Shown piece by piece: positions 1-7,604 of a stretch of 64,000 nucleotides of DNA. Every line of letters begins with the position of its first letter. The stretch's first letter is position 1. Under the pieces are notes generated by a model. It worked only from the letters and a program-made list of their open reading frames with translations, was not told where the DNA came from and did not search any database. The translations under genes and the position numbers were made by a program. The DNA comes from Leptolinea sp. HRD-7 (lineage in GTDB: Bacteria > Chloroflexota > Anaerolineae > Anaerolineales > Anaerolineaceae): positions 868,001 to 932,000 of the forward strand of contig AP024710.1 in NCBI GenBank assembly GCA_024363285.1, given 5' to 3'.

Positions 1-72
1 GTTAAGCCAGTTCTGGATCTGGCTGTCATCTAATTCTTTGACTTTTTGAAGCGTAGCCAGGTTTCGTTCCAT
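1..72 (-). CDS. 5' end of an unidentified protein, cut by the window edge
   Basis: The first 24 codons of a leftward reading frame are present, starting MERNLATLQKVKELDDSQ. The ATG at 72 is preceded on the minus strand by a purine-rich GAGTGAGGATAGGT stretch that can serve as ribosome-binding site. The frame runs open off the left edge. The fragment is too short to assign a family. Confidence 0.4.
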   Translation of the reverse strand, partial: MERNLATLQKVKELDDSQIQNWLN

Positions 73-210
73 ACCTATCCTCACTCTTTTTGATCAGCAA
101 CGAAACTTGGATGATTTTGTTTCCATGATACACAAAATAAAACCGGGTTTCTACTGGTAGAACCTCGGAGTTTTGATTTGATGGATTTGGATCCAGATCA
201 GCCTCTGTTC

Positions 211-378
211 TTACCAGTTATCGTCATCTGAGAGTATGTCCAGAAGGATCATATCTTCAATAAAGTCCCGTTCATCATCAACTGCTCCATGCAGAGGAGT
301 GTGATTATTTTGATGATTGCCCAAAATACCCACTATGATGAATAAGGCGAATAAGGGCAAAATACAAATCATTTCCAT
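211..378 (-). CDS. small single-pass membrane protein, unknown function
   Basis: This is a 55-residue leftward frame. It begins with about 19 very hydrophobic residues (MEMICILPLFALFIIVGIL), giving one membrane segment right at the N terminus, and ends in a strongly acidic tail containing DDERDFIEDM and finishing LSDDDNW. A GCGGGGAATAAT stretch precedes the ATG and can act as a ribosome-binding site. The contrast between a hydrophobic head and an acidic tail is typical of a real small membrane protein and not of a random frame. No homologue is recognised. It lies 138 bp upstream of the partial gene at the left edge and could share its transcript. Confidence 0.45.
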   Translation of the reverse strand: MEMICILPLFALFIIVGILGNHQNNHTPLHGAVDDERDFIEDMILLDILSDDDNW

Positions 379-591
379 ATTATTCCCCGCATAAATGGAA
401 CAAAAATTATGATGTATGTATCAGTATTTTATCTCGTTTTGGGGCATAACGCAGCCGGGTGTTTTATAAGACGTAAATCGACGGTTGAAATTTTTAGGGC
501 CGGTTATTCGGACTTTAAATTGTTACTTTAAAACATTCTCTATCGCTGACCAAATGCAACCTGATTTCCAAAAGAAAAGACAGGCACCGCT

Positions 592-969
592 ATGAGAAAA
601 ACGATATGGTGCATATCAAATGAAACGGTAATGCGCCTGGTGGCCGAAGGGAAGGCCATTCCGGTATGCCCCGAACAGGCCGGCAGGTTGACCACCCCGC
701 GGCTGCCCTGCGAGATCGTCAACGGGAGGGTAATGCGAAAAGACGGGTTGGACTTAACAGCCGAATTTGAGAGCGGCGCGCGGGAATGCCTGGCACTGGC
801 CAGATTAGCTGGTGCTTACGGGGCGATCCTCAAGGCAAATAGCCCGTCATGTGGAGCCGGCCAGATTTATGATGGCACTTTTTTTGGTGCACTCGTGCCC
901 GGTAATGGGGTTTTCGCGGCGATGTGCCGGCAGGAAGGCATCACCCTGCGCACGGAAGAAGACCTGTGA
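592..969 (+). CDS. DUF523-family protein, N terminus missing or frameshifted
   Basis: The 125-residue frame carries the diagnostic DUF523 core: PVCPEQ near residue 26, a TPRLPCEI segment, AILKANSPSCG in the middle and IYDGTFFGALVPGNGVFAA near the C terminus. Complete members are usually about 150 residues and open with a CLLG segment and a Cys/Tyr/Gly motif. Here the equivalent N-terminal segment is absent, because an in-frame stop lies at 562-564 only 10 codons upstream of the ATG. The overlapping frame at 585-620 reads HRYEKNDMVHI, which vaguely resembles the lost region, so a frameshift is possible. The function of DUF523 is not established. A strong terminator follows the gene. It may be a pseudogene. 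Confidence 0.6.
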   Translation: MRKTIWCISNETVMRLVAEGKAIPVCPEQAGRLTTPRLPCEIVNGRVMRKDGLDLTAEFESGARECLALARLAGAYGAILKANSPSCGAGQIYDGTFFGALVPGNGVFAAMCRQEGITLRTEEDL

Positions 970-1122
970 CCTTGCCGACAGGCTGACGGAAGAGTAAAAT
1001 AACGCCATTATGGATGAGTTCGTGAATCTTAAGGCAGCCGTCAACATGTGCAGAGCGCAGGGGGTCTGTTAAACGCGCCTGCTTTCTATTAGATAAATTT
1101 TATCTGGTTTATGCTATTTTCA

Positions 1123-1152
1123 AGCGGGCGATCCAATCGCCCGCTTTTTTTT
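1123..1152 (+). terminator. rho-independent terminator
   Basis: A perfect 9-bp stem AGCGGGCGA / TCGCCCGCT with a 5-base loop is followed by a run of eight T. It ends the transcript of the DUF523-like gene and insulates the MFS gene that starts 36 bp later. Confidence 0.9.
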
Positions 1153-1187
1153 CGCGGGCTGCCCGTCAGCCCGCCAGGAATGTCAAA

Positions 1188-2504
1188 ATGAAATTCAAAT
1201 ATCTTTCTTCTGGTTGGAAAACCTTCTATCGAATTTGGTTCGGCCAGACCGTGTCGCTGATCGGCACCGCGATGAGCCGGTTCGCGTTTATGATCTGGGC
1301 TTACCAGCAGACTGGCGCCGCCACCACCCTGGCGCTTTTGGGATTTTTTGGCTATGGTTCACTGGTTGTCACCAGCGTATTTTCGGGCAGCATTGTTGAC
1401 CGGTTTAATCGCAAGTATGTAATGCTGCTGGCAGATACCGGCGCGGCATTAACCAGCGCCGTTATCCTTTTACTGTACATCACAGGGCATTTACAGATAT
1501 GGCACCTGTATGCGATGGAAGTACTATCCGGTTTCTTTGATGCCTTCCAGTATCCCGCCTATCAGGCTTCCATCACCCTGTTGGTTCCCAAAGATGATTT
1601 CACCCGTGCCAGCAGCATGACCGGGCTGTCAGATTCTTCGTCGCGCATTATCGCGCCAGTTTTGGCCGGGTTGATCCTGCCGCTGACTGGTATACAGACG
1701 GTTCTATTGATCGATCTGGCTACATTTATTTTTGCCTTTATCAATCTGGCGTATTCTCCCATCCCTCAACCGGAAAAAACTCACGCGCGAGAAGAAAACC
1801 CCCGACCGGAATTCTTCTCCCGCGCGGGTTGGGATTTCATTCGCACCCGCCCTGGATTGGTGGGATTGGTTGTTTTATTCGCGTTCATCAATCTGTGCGC
1901 CGGCTTCACGTATTACTCGATCATTTCACCCATGATCCTCGCGCGCTCGGGGAACAACACACTAGCATTGAGCTGGGTGGAAGCATCTCTCGGGGTGGGC
2001 GGCGTGGTTGGCGGTATTTTGCTGTCACTGTGGGGCGGTCCTAAAAAACGTGTACCATTCCTGTTGCTGGCAACAGCCATCTCTTTCATATTGGGTGACG
2101 GCAGCTTTGCCTTCGGGCGTTCTCTGCCGATGTGGATGCTTGCCGGATTCATTTCAAACCTCTCTGTACCGTATATCAGTTCACCCAACCAGGCTGTGTG
2201 GCAGGCAAAAACACCGCCTGAGCTGCAGGGGCGGGTGTTCGCGCTTCGAGGAATGCTGCAGATGGTCACCATACCCATCGGGTTTCTGATGGCAGGTCCG
2301 TTAGCGGACAGGATCTTTGAGCCGGGAATGATGCCGGATGGGTGGATGTCACCACTGTTCGGGTGGATTTCAGGCGTTGGCCCCGGCGCGGGAATGGGTC
2401 TGATGTTTGCCTGTTCCGCGCTGGGCGGATGCCTGACAGGACTTATCGGGTTATGCGTTCCTTCTCTGCGTAATGTGGAGCGTGACCTGCCCGATGCGGT
2501 GTAA
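1188..2504 (+). CDS. MFS drug exporter, DHA3 (macrolide efflux) type
   Basis: This 438-residue integral membrane protein has about 12 hydrophobic segments and a longer cytoplasmic loop near residues 190-215. The cytoplasmic loop after segment 2 reads SIVDRFNRKYVM, the MFS signature of the form D-R-x-x-R/K. The short N terminus and the overall pattern (IWFGQTVSLIGTAMSRFAFM) match the MefA-like DHA3 branch of proton-driven exporters, which pump macrolides or other amphiphilic compounds; the actual substrate cannot be read from sequence. The gene stands alone: a terminator lies upstream and a gene-free gap follows. Start ATG at 1188 lies downstream of a CAGGAATG purine stretch. Confidence 0.85.
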   Translation: MKFKYLSSGWKTFYRIWFGQTVSLIGTAMSRFAFMIWAYQQTGAATTLALLGFFGYGSLVVTSVFSGSIVDRFNRKYVMLLADTGAALTSAVILLLYITGHLQIWHLYAMEVLSGFFDAFQYPAYQASITLLVPKDDFTRASSMTGLSDSSSRIIAPVLAGLILPLTGIQTVLLIDLATFIFAFINLAYSPIPQPEKTHAREENPRPEFFSRAGWDFIRTRPGLVGLVVLFAFINLCAGFTYYSIISPMILARSGNNTLALSWVEASLGVGGVVGGILLSLWGGPKKRVPFLLLATAISFILGDGSFAFGRSLPMWMLAGFISNLSVPYISSPNQAVWQAKTPPELQGRVFALRGMLQMVTIPIGFLMAGPLADRIFEPGMMPDGWMSPLFGWISGVGPGAGMGLMFACSALGGCLTGLIGLCVPSLRNVERDLPDAV

Positions 2505-3109
2505 AAAGGTTTTACAGGTTGGGTTGAACGCCCATTCGCTGACATAAAGGATATTGAAAATCTATAACGTCATGCGACCGTGTTCAACCCAACGCGAGTT
2601 AGACTGGCGGAAGCTATTACATGGAAATGTATTGAGGTATTGCATGCCGTAATGGGATCGAACGCGATCCTCCTGTAAAAGCTTCTATTCAATGTGGAGG
2701 CGATTTACTGGACACGGGCAGCACATAATCCGCCAGCAATCCCGATCCCTGAGCCTGCTGAAGGGATGAACAACAGGAAGTGAACGTCGTAATAAAGTGA
2801 TGGTCACTTCGCGCCGGGGTTTGGCTTCGACACTTTCATGGTGAAAAAATCCATAAAGTGCAGGCAGGCCCAGCCACCGGGTTACCCGATGGCTGTAATT
2901 TACCCGTCTCGCTCTGCCGGGTAAATTGCAGGTAAATTCGCCGATTCTTTTCGAAAAAAGATAAAAATTCCCTGTAAAATGAATGAACGCACCGGGATTA
3001 TGCAAAACCAAACACAATTTTGAAGGGTTTTCTTCAGAATCCAAACCCCAACCAATCGCTATGATGGTGATACATCACGCGATCGGCGAGTTCAACCAAG
3101 GAGTTGAAT
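2505..3109. other. gene-free 600-bp gap with several inverted repeats
   Basis: No frame here looks coding. The gap holds a 76-bp palindromic element at 2518-2593 (arms GTTGGGTTGAAC / GTTCAACCCAAC), a copy of the CCTGAGCCTG..GAAGGG short repeat near 2747-2766, and an inverted repeat AATTTACCC / GGGTAAATT at 2897-2927. A TATGAT box near 3060 could be the -10 of the next operon. Confidence 0.6.
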
Positions 3110-3451
3110 ATGTATATGGTTTCTTTTGTTCTCGACGATACAGATCAACTGGATGCCGTTCTGGAAGCATTGAATGAAGGAGGCGTTTCCGGGGTGACCA
3201 TCCTTGATAGCACCGGGTCATACCGTCATCTGGCCAAACGCATTCCGCTCCCATATACTTTCTCAGATAATTCCAGTATTCAAAGAGGAAACTCAACGAT
3301 CTTTACGATCGTACCGGATGAAGAAACGGTTAATATTTGTCTGCAAAAAATTGAGGGCGTTGTTGGCGATCTGGACAATCCGAATACCGGGGTGTTTTCC
3401 GCCTGGCCGTTGACACACACCAAAGGCATACCATTGTCACGGAAGAAATGA
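3110..3451 (+). CDS. PII-like small signalling protein next to a Na/Ca exchanger
   Basis: This 113-residue protein shows the beta-alpha-beta, loop, beta-alpha-beta order of a PII/ferredoxin-like fold. MYMVSFVLD forms strand 1, DTDQLDAVLEALNEGGV helix 1 and GVTILDS strand 2. A polar loop follows over about residues 35-58, then TIFTIVPDE as strand 3 and a second helix, and the C-terminal segment is VFSAWPLTHTKG. Start choice: ATG at 3110 has an ideal AAGGAG six bases upstream, so the in-frame TTG at 3104 is rejected. The stop lies 10 bp before the exchanger gene, so the two are almost certainly cotranscribed. PII-like proteins often gate a neighbouring transporter. Its ligand is unknown, and family membership is inferred from fold pattern only. 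Confidence 0.6.
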   Translation: MYMVSFVLDDTDQLDAVLEALNEGGVSGVTILDSTGSYRHLAKRIPLPYTFSDNSSIQRGNSTIFTIVPDEETVNICLQKIEGVVGDLDNPNTGVFSAWPLTHTKGIPLSRKK

Positions 3452-3461
3452 AAGGAATTAC

Positions 3462-4442
3462 ATGGTCTGGATAACATTTATTCTGACATCTACAGCCATC
3501 GTTTTCGCGGCATATCAATTGGCGAAATACGGTGATGTAATAGCCGTCCGCACCCGCCTGGGGGGAATGTTCATCGGACTATTGTTACTGGCCGGAGCTA
3601 CCTCACTTCCGGAACTATTGACGTCTATCAGTTCTCTGCAGCAAAACTCACCCAATCTGGCAGCCGGCAATTTAATGGGCAGCAATGGTTTTAACATGTT
3701 GCTTCTTGCCCTGGTGGATATGGCCAACCGTAATAAGCGCATCCTGCGCAACGCCGCGCTAAAACACGCCCTGTCCGGAAGTCTGACAGTGTTCATGATC
3801 GGGCTTGTTGTGTTCTTCATGCTGGCCAATATTCCCTTCCAGATCGGCTGGGTTGGGTTGGACAGTCTGCTCATCATTACCGCGTATGTCGTGGCTGTTC
3901 GGTTGATTCACGGGAACGAATCGAAGGCGTCACATGACGAACCAGATGAAGATATTCCGGAAGGAACCCCCAGTTTACGCACCGGTTTAATCGGTTTTGG
4001 TTTGGCCGCATTGTTCCTGATTTTTATCACTCCCATCATGGTACGCAGTGCCGATGAGATCGCTGAACTCACAGGACTGGGAGCCACGTTTGTGGGCACC
4101 ACCCTGGTCGCGCTGGTAACGTCACTCCCGGAGCTGGTCACCACTATCGCCGCCATAAAGCTGGGGGCGTCTGACATGGCCATTGGTAACCTGTTTGGAA
4201 GTAACATGTTTAACATGTTTGCCCTGGGACTGACAGATTTCTTCTTCACCGATGGACGTTTCCTGGCGGCCATTGACCCGTCATTCTTGCTGGTGGGTAT
4301 GGTAGGGCTTATCATGACCGGGATCGGGCTGGTCGGCAACCTGGCGCATATTGAAAAACGTCTCTGGAAATTTGAGATCGATTCAACGCTGATGGTTATT
4401 GTTTATTTTGCCTGCCTGTGGCTGCTTTATATACGCGGATAA
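3462..4442 (+). CDS. sodium:calcium antiporter (CaCA superfamily, YrbG-like)
   Basis: This 326-residue membrane protein has the two inverted alpha repeats that define CaCA exchangers. The first, near residues 43-77, contains GATSLPELLTSIS and GNLMGSNGFN. The second, near residues 212-248, contains VALVTSLPELVTTIAA and GNLFGSNMFN. The conserved acidic residues (the Glu in each LPEL) and the two GS-N motifs, which form the ion pathway, are intact. About ten membrane segments are visible, with an acidic cytoplasmic loop (DEPDEDIPEG) between the halves. The family exchanges Na+ (or H+) for Ca2+ across the inner membrane. The 10-bp gap to the upstream PII-like gene suggests the small protein regulates this exchanger. 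Confidence 0.9.
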   Translation: MVWITFILTSTAIVFAAYQLAKYGDVIAVRTRLGGMFIGLLLLAGATSLPELLTSISSLQQNSPNLAAGNLMGSNGFNMLLLALVDMANRNKRILRNAALKHALSGSLTVFMIGLVVFFMLANIPFQIGWVGLDSLLIITAYVVAVRLIHGNESKASHDEPDEDIPEGTPSLRTGLIGFGLAALFLIFITPIMVRSADEIAELTGLGATFVGTTLVALVTSLPELVTTIAAIKLGASDMAIGNLFGSNMFNMFALGLTDFFFTDGRFLAAIDPSFLLVGMVGLIMTGIGLVGNLAHIEKRLWKFEIDSTLMVIVYFACLWLLYIRG

Positions 4443-4496
4443 ACCAGAACAATTAAACGGGTTGAAAACTTGTTTTCTCCTGTGGATAATTTGAAA

Positions 4497-4537
4497 ACAA
4501 GAAGAGTGTGTTCAATTGTGAACCCACTCTTCTTTTA
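4497..4537. terminator. bidirectional terminator between convergent genes
   Basis: A long imperfect hairpin (GAAGAGTG / CACTCTTC with an inner GTTC / GAAC pair) has a T-rich tail on the plus strand and a complementary A-rich flank for the minus strand. It separates the exchanger from the convergent cytochrome gene. Confidence 0.7.
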
Positions 4538-4912
4538 TTATTTTCCATATGTTTTTGCCAGATATTCCACCAGCGCCTGTTTTTCTTCGTCCGATAATTT
4601 CGCGCCCTTTTGAATCATCCGGTTGACCGTAACCTCCCAGTCGCTTTTTGAACGCGGAGCCTGTTTTACTTTGTTGGCACTGTGACAATCCGCGCAGCGT
4701 TCCTCCAGGAGGGTAGCGCCGTCAATGGATGGTCCCGTCTTTGTTTCTGCTGTAGAAACAGCAGGCGACAGCGCAGATGGGGATACCTGTGTTGAAACAG
4801 CCAGGGAATCAGGTGTTTGAGGTTTTTCTACTGTTTGGCCGGAAGGTGACAATGATCCACATGCTGTAAGGAAAAGGACGAATAACAACATCATGGTTGA
4901 CTTTTTCATCAT
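4538..4912 (-). CDS. c-type cytochrome lipoprotein
   Basis: The 124-residue precursor begins with a lipoprotein signal peptide (MMKKSTMMLLFVLFLTAC, lipobox LTAC with Cys at 18). A Ser/Thr/Pro-rich linker of about 45 residues follows. The C-terminal domain of about 60 residues carries the haem-c site CADCH (residues 73-77). A methionine in NRMIQKG is a candidate axial ligand, and the ending DEEKQALVEYLAKTYGK is the usual cytochrome c C-terminal helix. It should sit on the outer face of the membrane as a small mono-haem electron carrier or quality-control cytochrome. No partner oxidase or reductase is next to it; the neighbour on the left is convergent and the gene on the right is divergent. 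Confidence 0.85.
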   Translation of the reverse strand: MMKKSTMMLLFVLFLTACGSLSPSGQTVEKPQTPDSLAVSTQVSPSALSPAVSTAETKTGPSIDGATLLEERCADCHSANKVKQAPRSKSDWEVTVNRMIQKGAKLSDEEKQALVEYLAKTYGK

Positions 4913-5025
4913 TTACTCCCTGTTTAGATCAAATCGATACCAGATATACCGATATTGTATATCCAAAAAGTTTGTTATTTTCAAGCGCTCTTTTTTTGTT
5001 GAAGTCCGTTATTGTTTAAATCTAC

Positions 5026-5054
5026 TTGACATACTGTATATTACACAGTATTAT
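5026..5054 (+). promoter_or_regulatory. PadR promoter with overlapping operator
   Basis: TTGACA at 5026-5031 and TATTAT at 5049-5054 are separated by exactly 17 bp. Lying between and over them is the dyad ATACTGT-N7-ACAGTAT (5031-5051), the kind of site bound by PadR dimers. It lies 20 bp before the padR start, so autoregulation is expected. Confidence 0.75.
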
Positions 5055-5074
5055 ATATTAAAGGATATAATATT

Positions 5075-5410
5075 ATGAACGATATTGGAATAGAAACAAT
5101 CTCACTTGAAATGCGCCGGGGCGTTATTGTTCTGGCCGTTCTCAACCTGCTTCAGGAGGAGCAATACGGGTATTCCGTTCTCCGTCTGTTAGCGGAAAAC
5201 GGATTGGATGTTGACCAGGGTACGCTTTACCCGTTACTCAGACGTCTGGAATCACAGGGGCTGCTCGAATCCAACTGGCGCGTGGAAGAAGCCCGTCCCA
5301 GACGGTACTACACCATCAGCCCGCTCGGACGTCAAGTATTGCCAAAACTCCAAAAAGAATGGGACGCCATCGTCTCAGCCGTTCAGAACATTTCAATGAT
5401 TGGAAGGTAA
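5075..5410 (+). CDS. PadR-family transcriptional regulator
   Basis: This 111-residue winged-helix protein has the PadR pattern. EMRRGVIVLAVLNLLQEEQYGYSV forms the first helices, and DQGTLYPLLRRLESQGLLES is the recognition helix and wing lead-in. PRRYYTISPLGRQVL is the beta wing and start of the C-terminal dimerisation helix. PadR proteins repress a linked membrane or efflux gene and their own promoter. A perfect promoter with a PadR-type dyad lies immediately upstream. The HAAS protein begins 2 bp after the stop, so the two are translated together. The inducer is unknown. Confidence 0.92.
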   Translation: MNDIGIETISLEMRRGVIVLAVLNLLQEEQYGYSVLRLLAENGLDVDQGTLYPLLRRLESQGLLESNWRVEEARPRRYYTISPLGRQVLPKLQKEWDAIVSAVQNISMIGR

Positions 5411-5412
5411 AA

Positions 5413-6408
5413 ATGGAATTACTGGATAAATATATCGCGCAGGTGGGTGAAAACCTGCCCCGTAAAGACCGTGAGGATATTCTGAAGGAAATCCGCTCCA
5501 TTCTGGAAGACACTCTGGAAAGCCGCAGTCAGGCCGAAGGCCACCCTTTAGATGAAAAAATGGTCGTTTCTGTATTGAAAGAATTCGGGTCACCGTCAAA
5601 AGTTGCCGCTTCATATCTGCCGCCGCGCTACCTCATCGGGCCCCGCCTGTATCCCACTTTCATCATGCTGACAAAGATCATCCTGGGAATCGTTTTGCTT
5701 GTAGGGATCGTTACTTTGTCAGTTTCACTTTTCCAGCAAACTCTGACCATCGAAACCGGGATTGAATTTATATTGAAAAAAGTACTGGAGATTATTGGCT
5801 CACTTCTCTCTGTATTTGGCAATATAGTCTTTGTCTTTGCCTGTATTGAATGGGCGCTTTCACTGGCCAAACCGGAAGATGAACAAACCTGGGATCCAAC
5901 CAGCCTGAAGAATGAGACGGATATTGACACCGTCAAACCGCTCTCCCAGGTCCCGGATATTGTGTTGACCATTTTTTCTCTGATTGTATTAAATCTTTTC
6001 GGCCATCAGATTGGAGCATACTTCAACGACGCAGCCGGTCAGCCAGTGTTCATTCCGGCATTATCAGCAGAATTTTTCCGCTACCTTCCGCTCATCAATC
6101 TCATCTGGGTTCTGGGGCTGGTATTGAGCATCGCCTTGATCCGCGCGGGCAAATGGCAGCCCTGGACCAGATGGTTCAAGATCGGGTTGGATGCCCTGTC
6201 GATCGCCCTGTTGGTCAGCATGGTAAGCGGTCGCTCAATAGTAACCGATGCAGCAGACAAATTAATGGCCATGGGACCAACCGGCAGTCAGATAGCCGGA
6301 ATTTATACGGGAGTTGGCTATGGAATAAAAGCTCTGCTGATCGTGTTGATCATAGTCACTGCGATTGATGCCGTTCAGGGTATCATTCAGATGGTCAAAC
6401 GCAAATAA
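5413..6408 (+). CDS. HAAS-domain membrane protein partnered with PadR
   Basis: The 331-residue protein starts with the soluble HAAS module (MELLDKYIAQVGENLPRKDREDILKEIRSILED, about residues 1-75), a helical domain known to accompany PadR regulators. About six or seven membrane segments follow. Start choice: ATG at 5413 is preceded by GGAAGG; a longer frame from 5359 would overlap padR and lacks a site. The N-terminal pattern of alternating charged and hydrophobic residues ends in YLPPRYLIGPRLYP, which leads into the first membrane helix. The exact role is unknown. The usual proposal is that the HAAS domain senses or relays a membrane signal to PadR. Confidence 0.8.
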   Translation: MELLDKYIAQVGENLPRKDREDILKEIRSILEDTLESRSQAEGHPLDEKMVVSVLKEFGSPSKVAASYLPPRYLIGPRLYPTFIMLTKIILGIVLLVGIVTLSVSLFQQTLTIETGIEFILKKVLEIIGSLLSVFGNIVFVFACIEWALSLAKPEDEQTWDPTSLKNETDIDTVKPLSQVPDIVLTIFSLIVLNLFGHQIGAYFNDAAGQPVFIPALSAEFFRYLPLINLIWVLGLVLSIALIRAGKWQPWTRWFKIGLDALSIALLVSMVSGRSIVTDAADKLMAMGPTGSQIAGIYTGVGYGIKALLIVLIIVTAIDAVQGIIQMVKRK

Positions 6409-6451
6409 GCCTGTGCAGTTAAATAGGAAATGAATCACGTAGGAGAAGTAA

Positions 6452-6961
6452 GTGATAGTTCGAAAAGCCAATTACTCTGACGCAATCCTACTGGCAGAAC
6501 TGGGAGCCCGCACTTTCGCGGACTCCTTTGCTGCCGATAACACCCCTGAAGATATGGCCGAGTACCTGGCACTCTCGTTCAGCCCCGAAAAACAGGCAGC
6601 CGAGATAGCAGAATCAGGCACCCTTTTTCTTATTGCCGAAGAACACGGCCTGCCGGTAGGATACACCCGACTGCGTGAAGGCAACGTGCCCGACTGCGTT
6701 TCCGGAGTACACCCGATTGAAATCGTACGGATCTATTCGGTCAAAGAAATGATCGGCCGCGGTGTGGGGAAAGCACTGATGTCAGATTGCCTGGAAGAAG
6801 CCCGGTCGCGCGGCTGCGACGTCATCTGGCTGGATGTGTGGGAAAAGAATCCGCGCGCCATTGCCTTTTATCAAAAGTGGGGCTTTGAGAAAGTGGGTGA
6901 ACAGGGGTTTCAGCTCGGTCACGACTTGCAAACAGATTGGATAATGGCAAGATTTTTATAA
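6452..6961 (+). CDS. GNAT-family N-acetyltransferase
   Basis: The 169-residue protein has a complete GNAT fold. The acetyl-CoA binding loop reads VKEMIGRGVGKALM near residues 95-109 (motif A, of the Q/R-x-x-G-x-G/A type), and the motif B region is NPRAIAFYQKWGFEKVGE. It resembles PaiA-type polyamine or small-molecule acetyltransferases, but the acceptor cannot be determined. Start is GTG at 6452 with GGAG nine bases upstream. It is 43 bp from the HAAS gene and may be read through from it. Confidence 0.85.
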   Translation: MIVRKANYSDAILLAELGARTFADSFAADNTPEDMAEYLALSFSPEKQAAEIAESGTLFLIAEEHGLPVGYTRLREGNVPDCVSGVHPIEIVRIYSVKEMIGRGVGKALMSDCLEEARSRGCDVIWLDVWEKNPRAIAFYQKWGFEKVGEQGFQLGHDLQTDWIMARFL

Positions 6962-7144
6962 AGAAAATCGGACAGAAGTCATCTCATCCTACAATCCATG
7001 GTTCTGACAGACCTGACACACAGATAACCATGACTGTGTTTTTTCTATGCCGAATTTTTTGTGTAATTTCAGATATAACGGATGATCATTAGCTTATTGA
7101 TATAATGCATTTCTATTATTTAATGTCACCTTCCTGAAAGGTAG

Positions 7145-7558
7145 ATGGGAAAAATGCAATTATTCAATTTTGACAATGAATTTAAACTGGGCATTGAACA
7201 AATTGACAAAGAACACGCGGGGCTGGTCAATATGTTGAATGAAGTTCACATCCTTATAAGGGAGAATGAAAAAGCGAAAGCCCGCGATTTTTTCCGTGAC
7301 ACTCTGTCTGCTTTTATCGAACAGCATTTTGCCCATGAAGAAGCTTTTTTACAGGATATCGGTTATCCTCAACTTGAGGAACACAAAAAAATCCACGCCC
7401 AATTCAGGCAATCGATGGAAGCAACACTTTCGCACCTTGATTCTGAAGATGATACTGTCTTCCGGAACGGGCTTACCGATGTTTACACATGGATCATCAA
7501 TCACATCGGAAAAACCGATCGGAAATATGCGGCCTATTTGGAGGCTTCCAGGAAATAA
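7145..7558 (+). CDS. bacteriohemerythrin
   Basis: This 137-residue four-helix protein has the full set of di-iron ligands in order: His24 in IDKEH, the HFAHEE segment (His plus Glu), HKKIHAQF, and HIGKTD near the C terminus. It reversibly binds O2 and is commonly used for oxygen sensing, storage or scavenging in microaerobic bacteria. Start ATG at 7145 follows GAAAGGTAG. A TATAAT box lies at 7101-7106. It is monocistronic, ending at a hairpin. The Trp usual in the N-terminal motif is replaced by Phe (LFNFDNEF). Confidence 0.93.
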   Translation: MGKMQLFNFDNEFKLGIEQIDKEHAGLVNMLNEVHILIRENEKAKARDFFRDTLSAFIEQHFAHEEAFLQDIGYPQLEEHKKIHAQFRQSMEATLSHLDSEDDTVFRNGLTDVYTWIINHIGKTDRKYAAYLEASRK

Positions 7559-7560
7559 AA

Positions 7561-7584
7561 ACTCCCCGGAAGAAACCGGGGAGT
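7561..7584. terminator. hairpin terminator between convergent genes
   Basis: A perfect 9-bp stem ACTCCCCGG / CCGGGGAGT with a 6-base loop lies between hemerythrin and the convergent eRF1-like gene. The T tract is weak, so efficiency is uncertain. Confidence 0.6.
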
Positions 7585-7604
7585 ATACAAAACGACAGGT
7601 GACA

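Noticed and set aside
2685..3044. 119-residue minus-strand frame in the gap before the PII-like gene
   Set aside because: Composition is Arg/Cys-rich with no recognisable domain, it spans inverted repeats, and it has no ribosome site.
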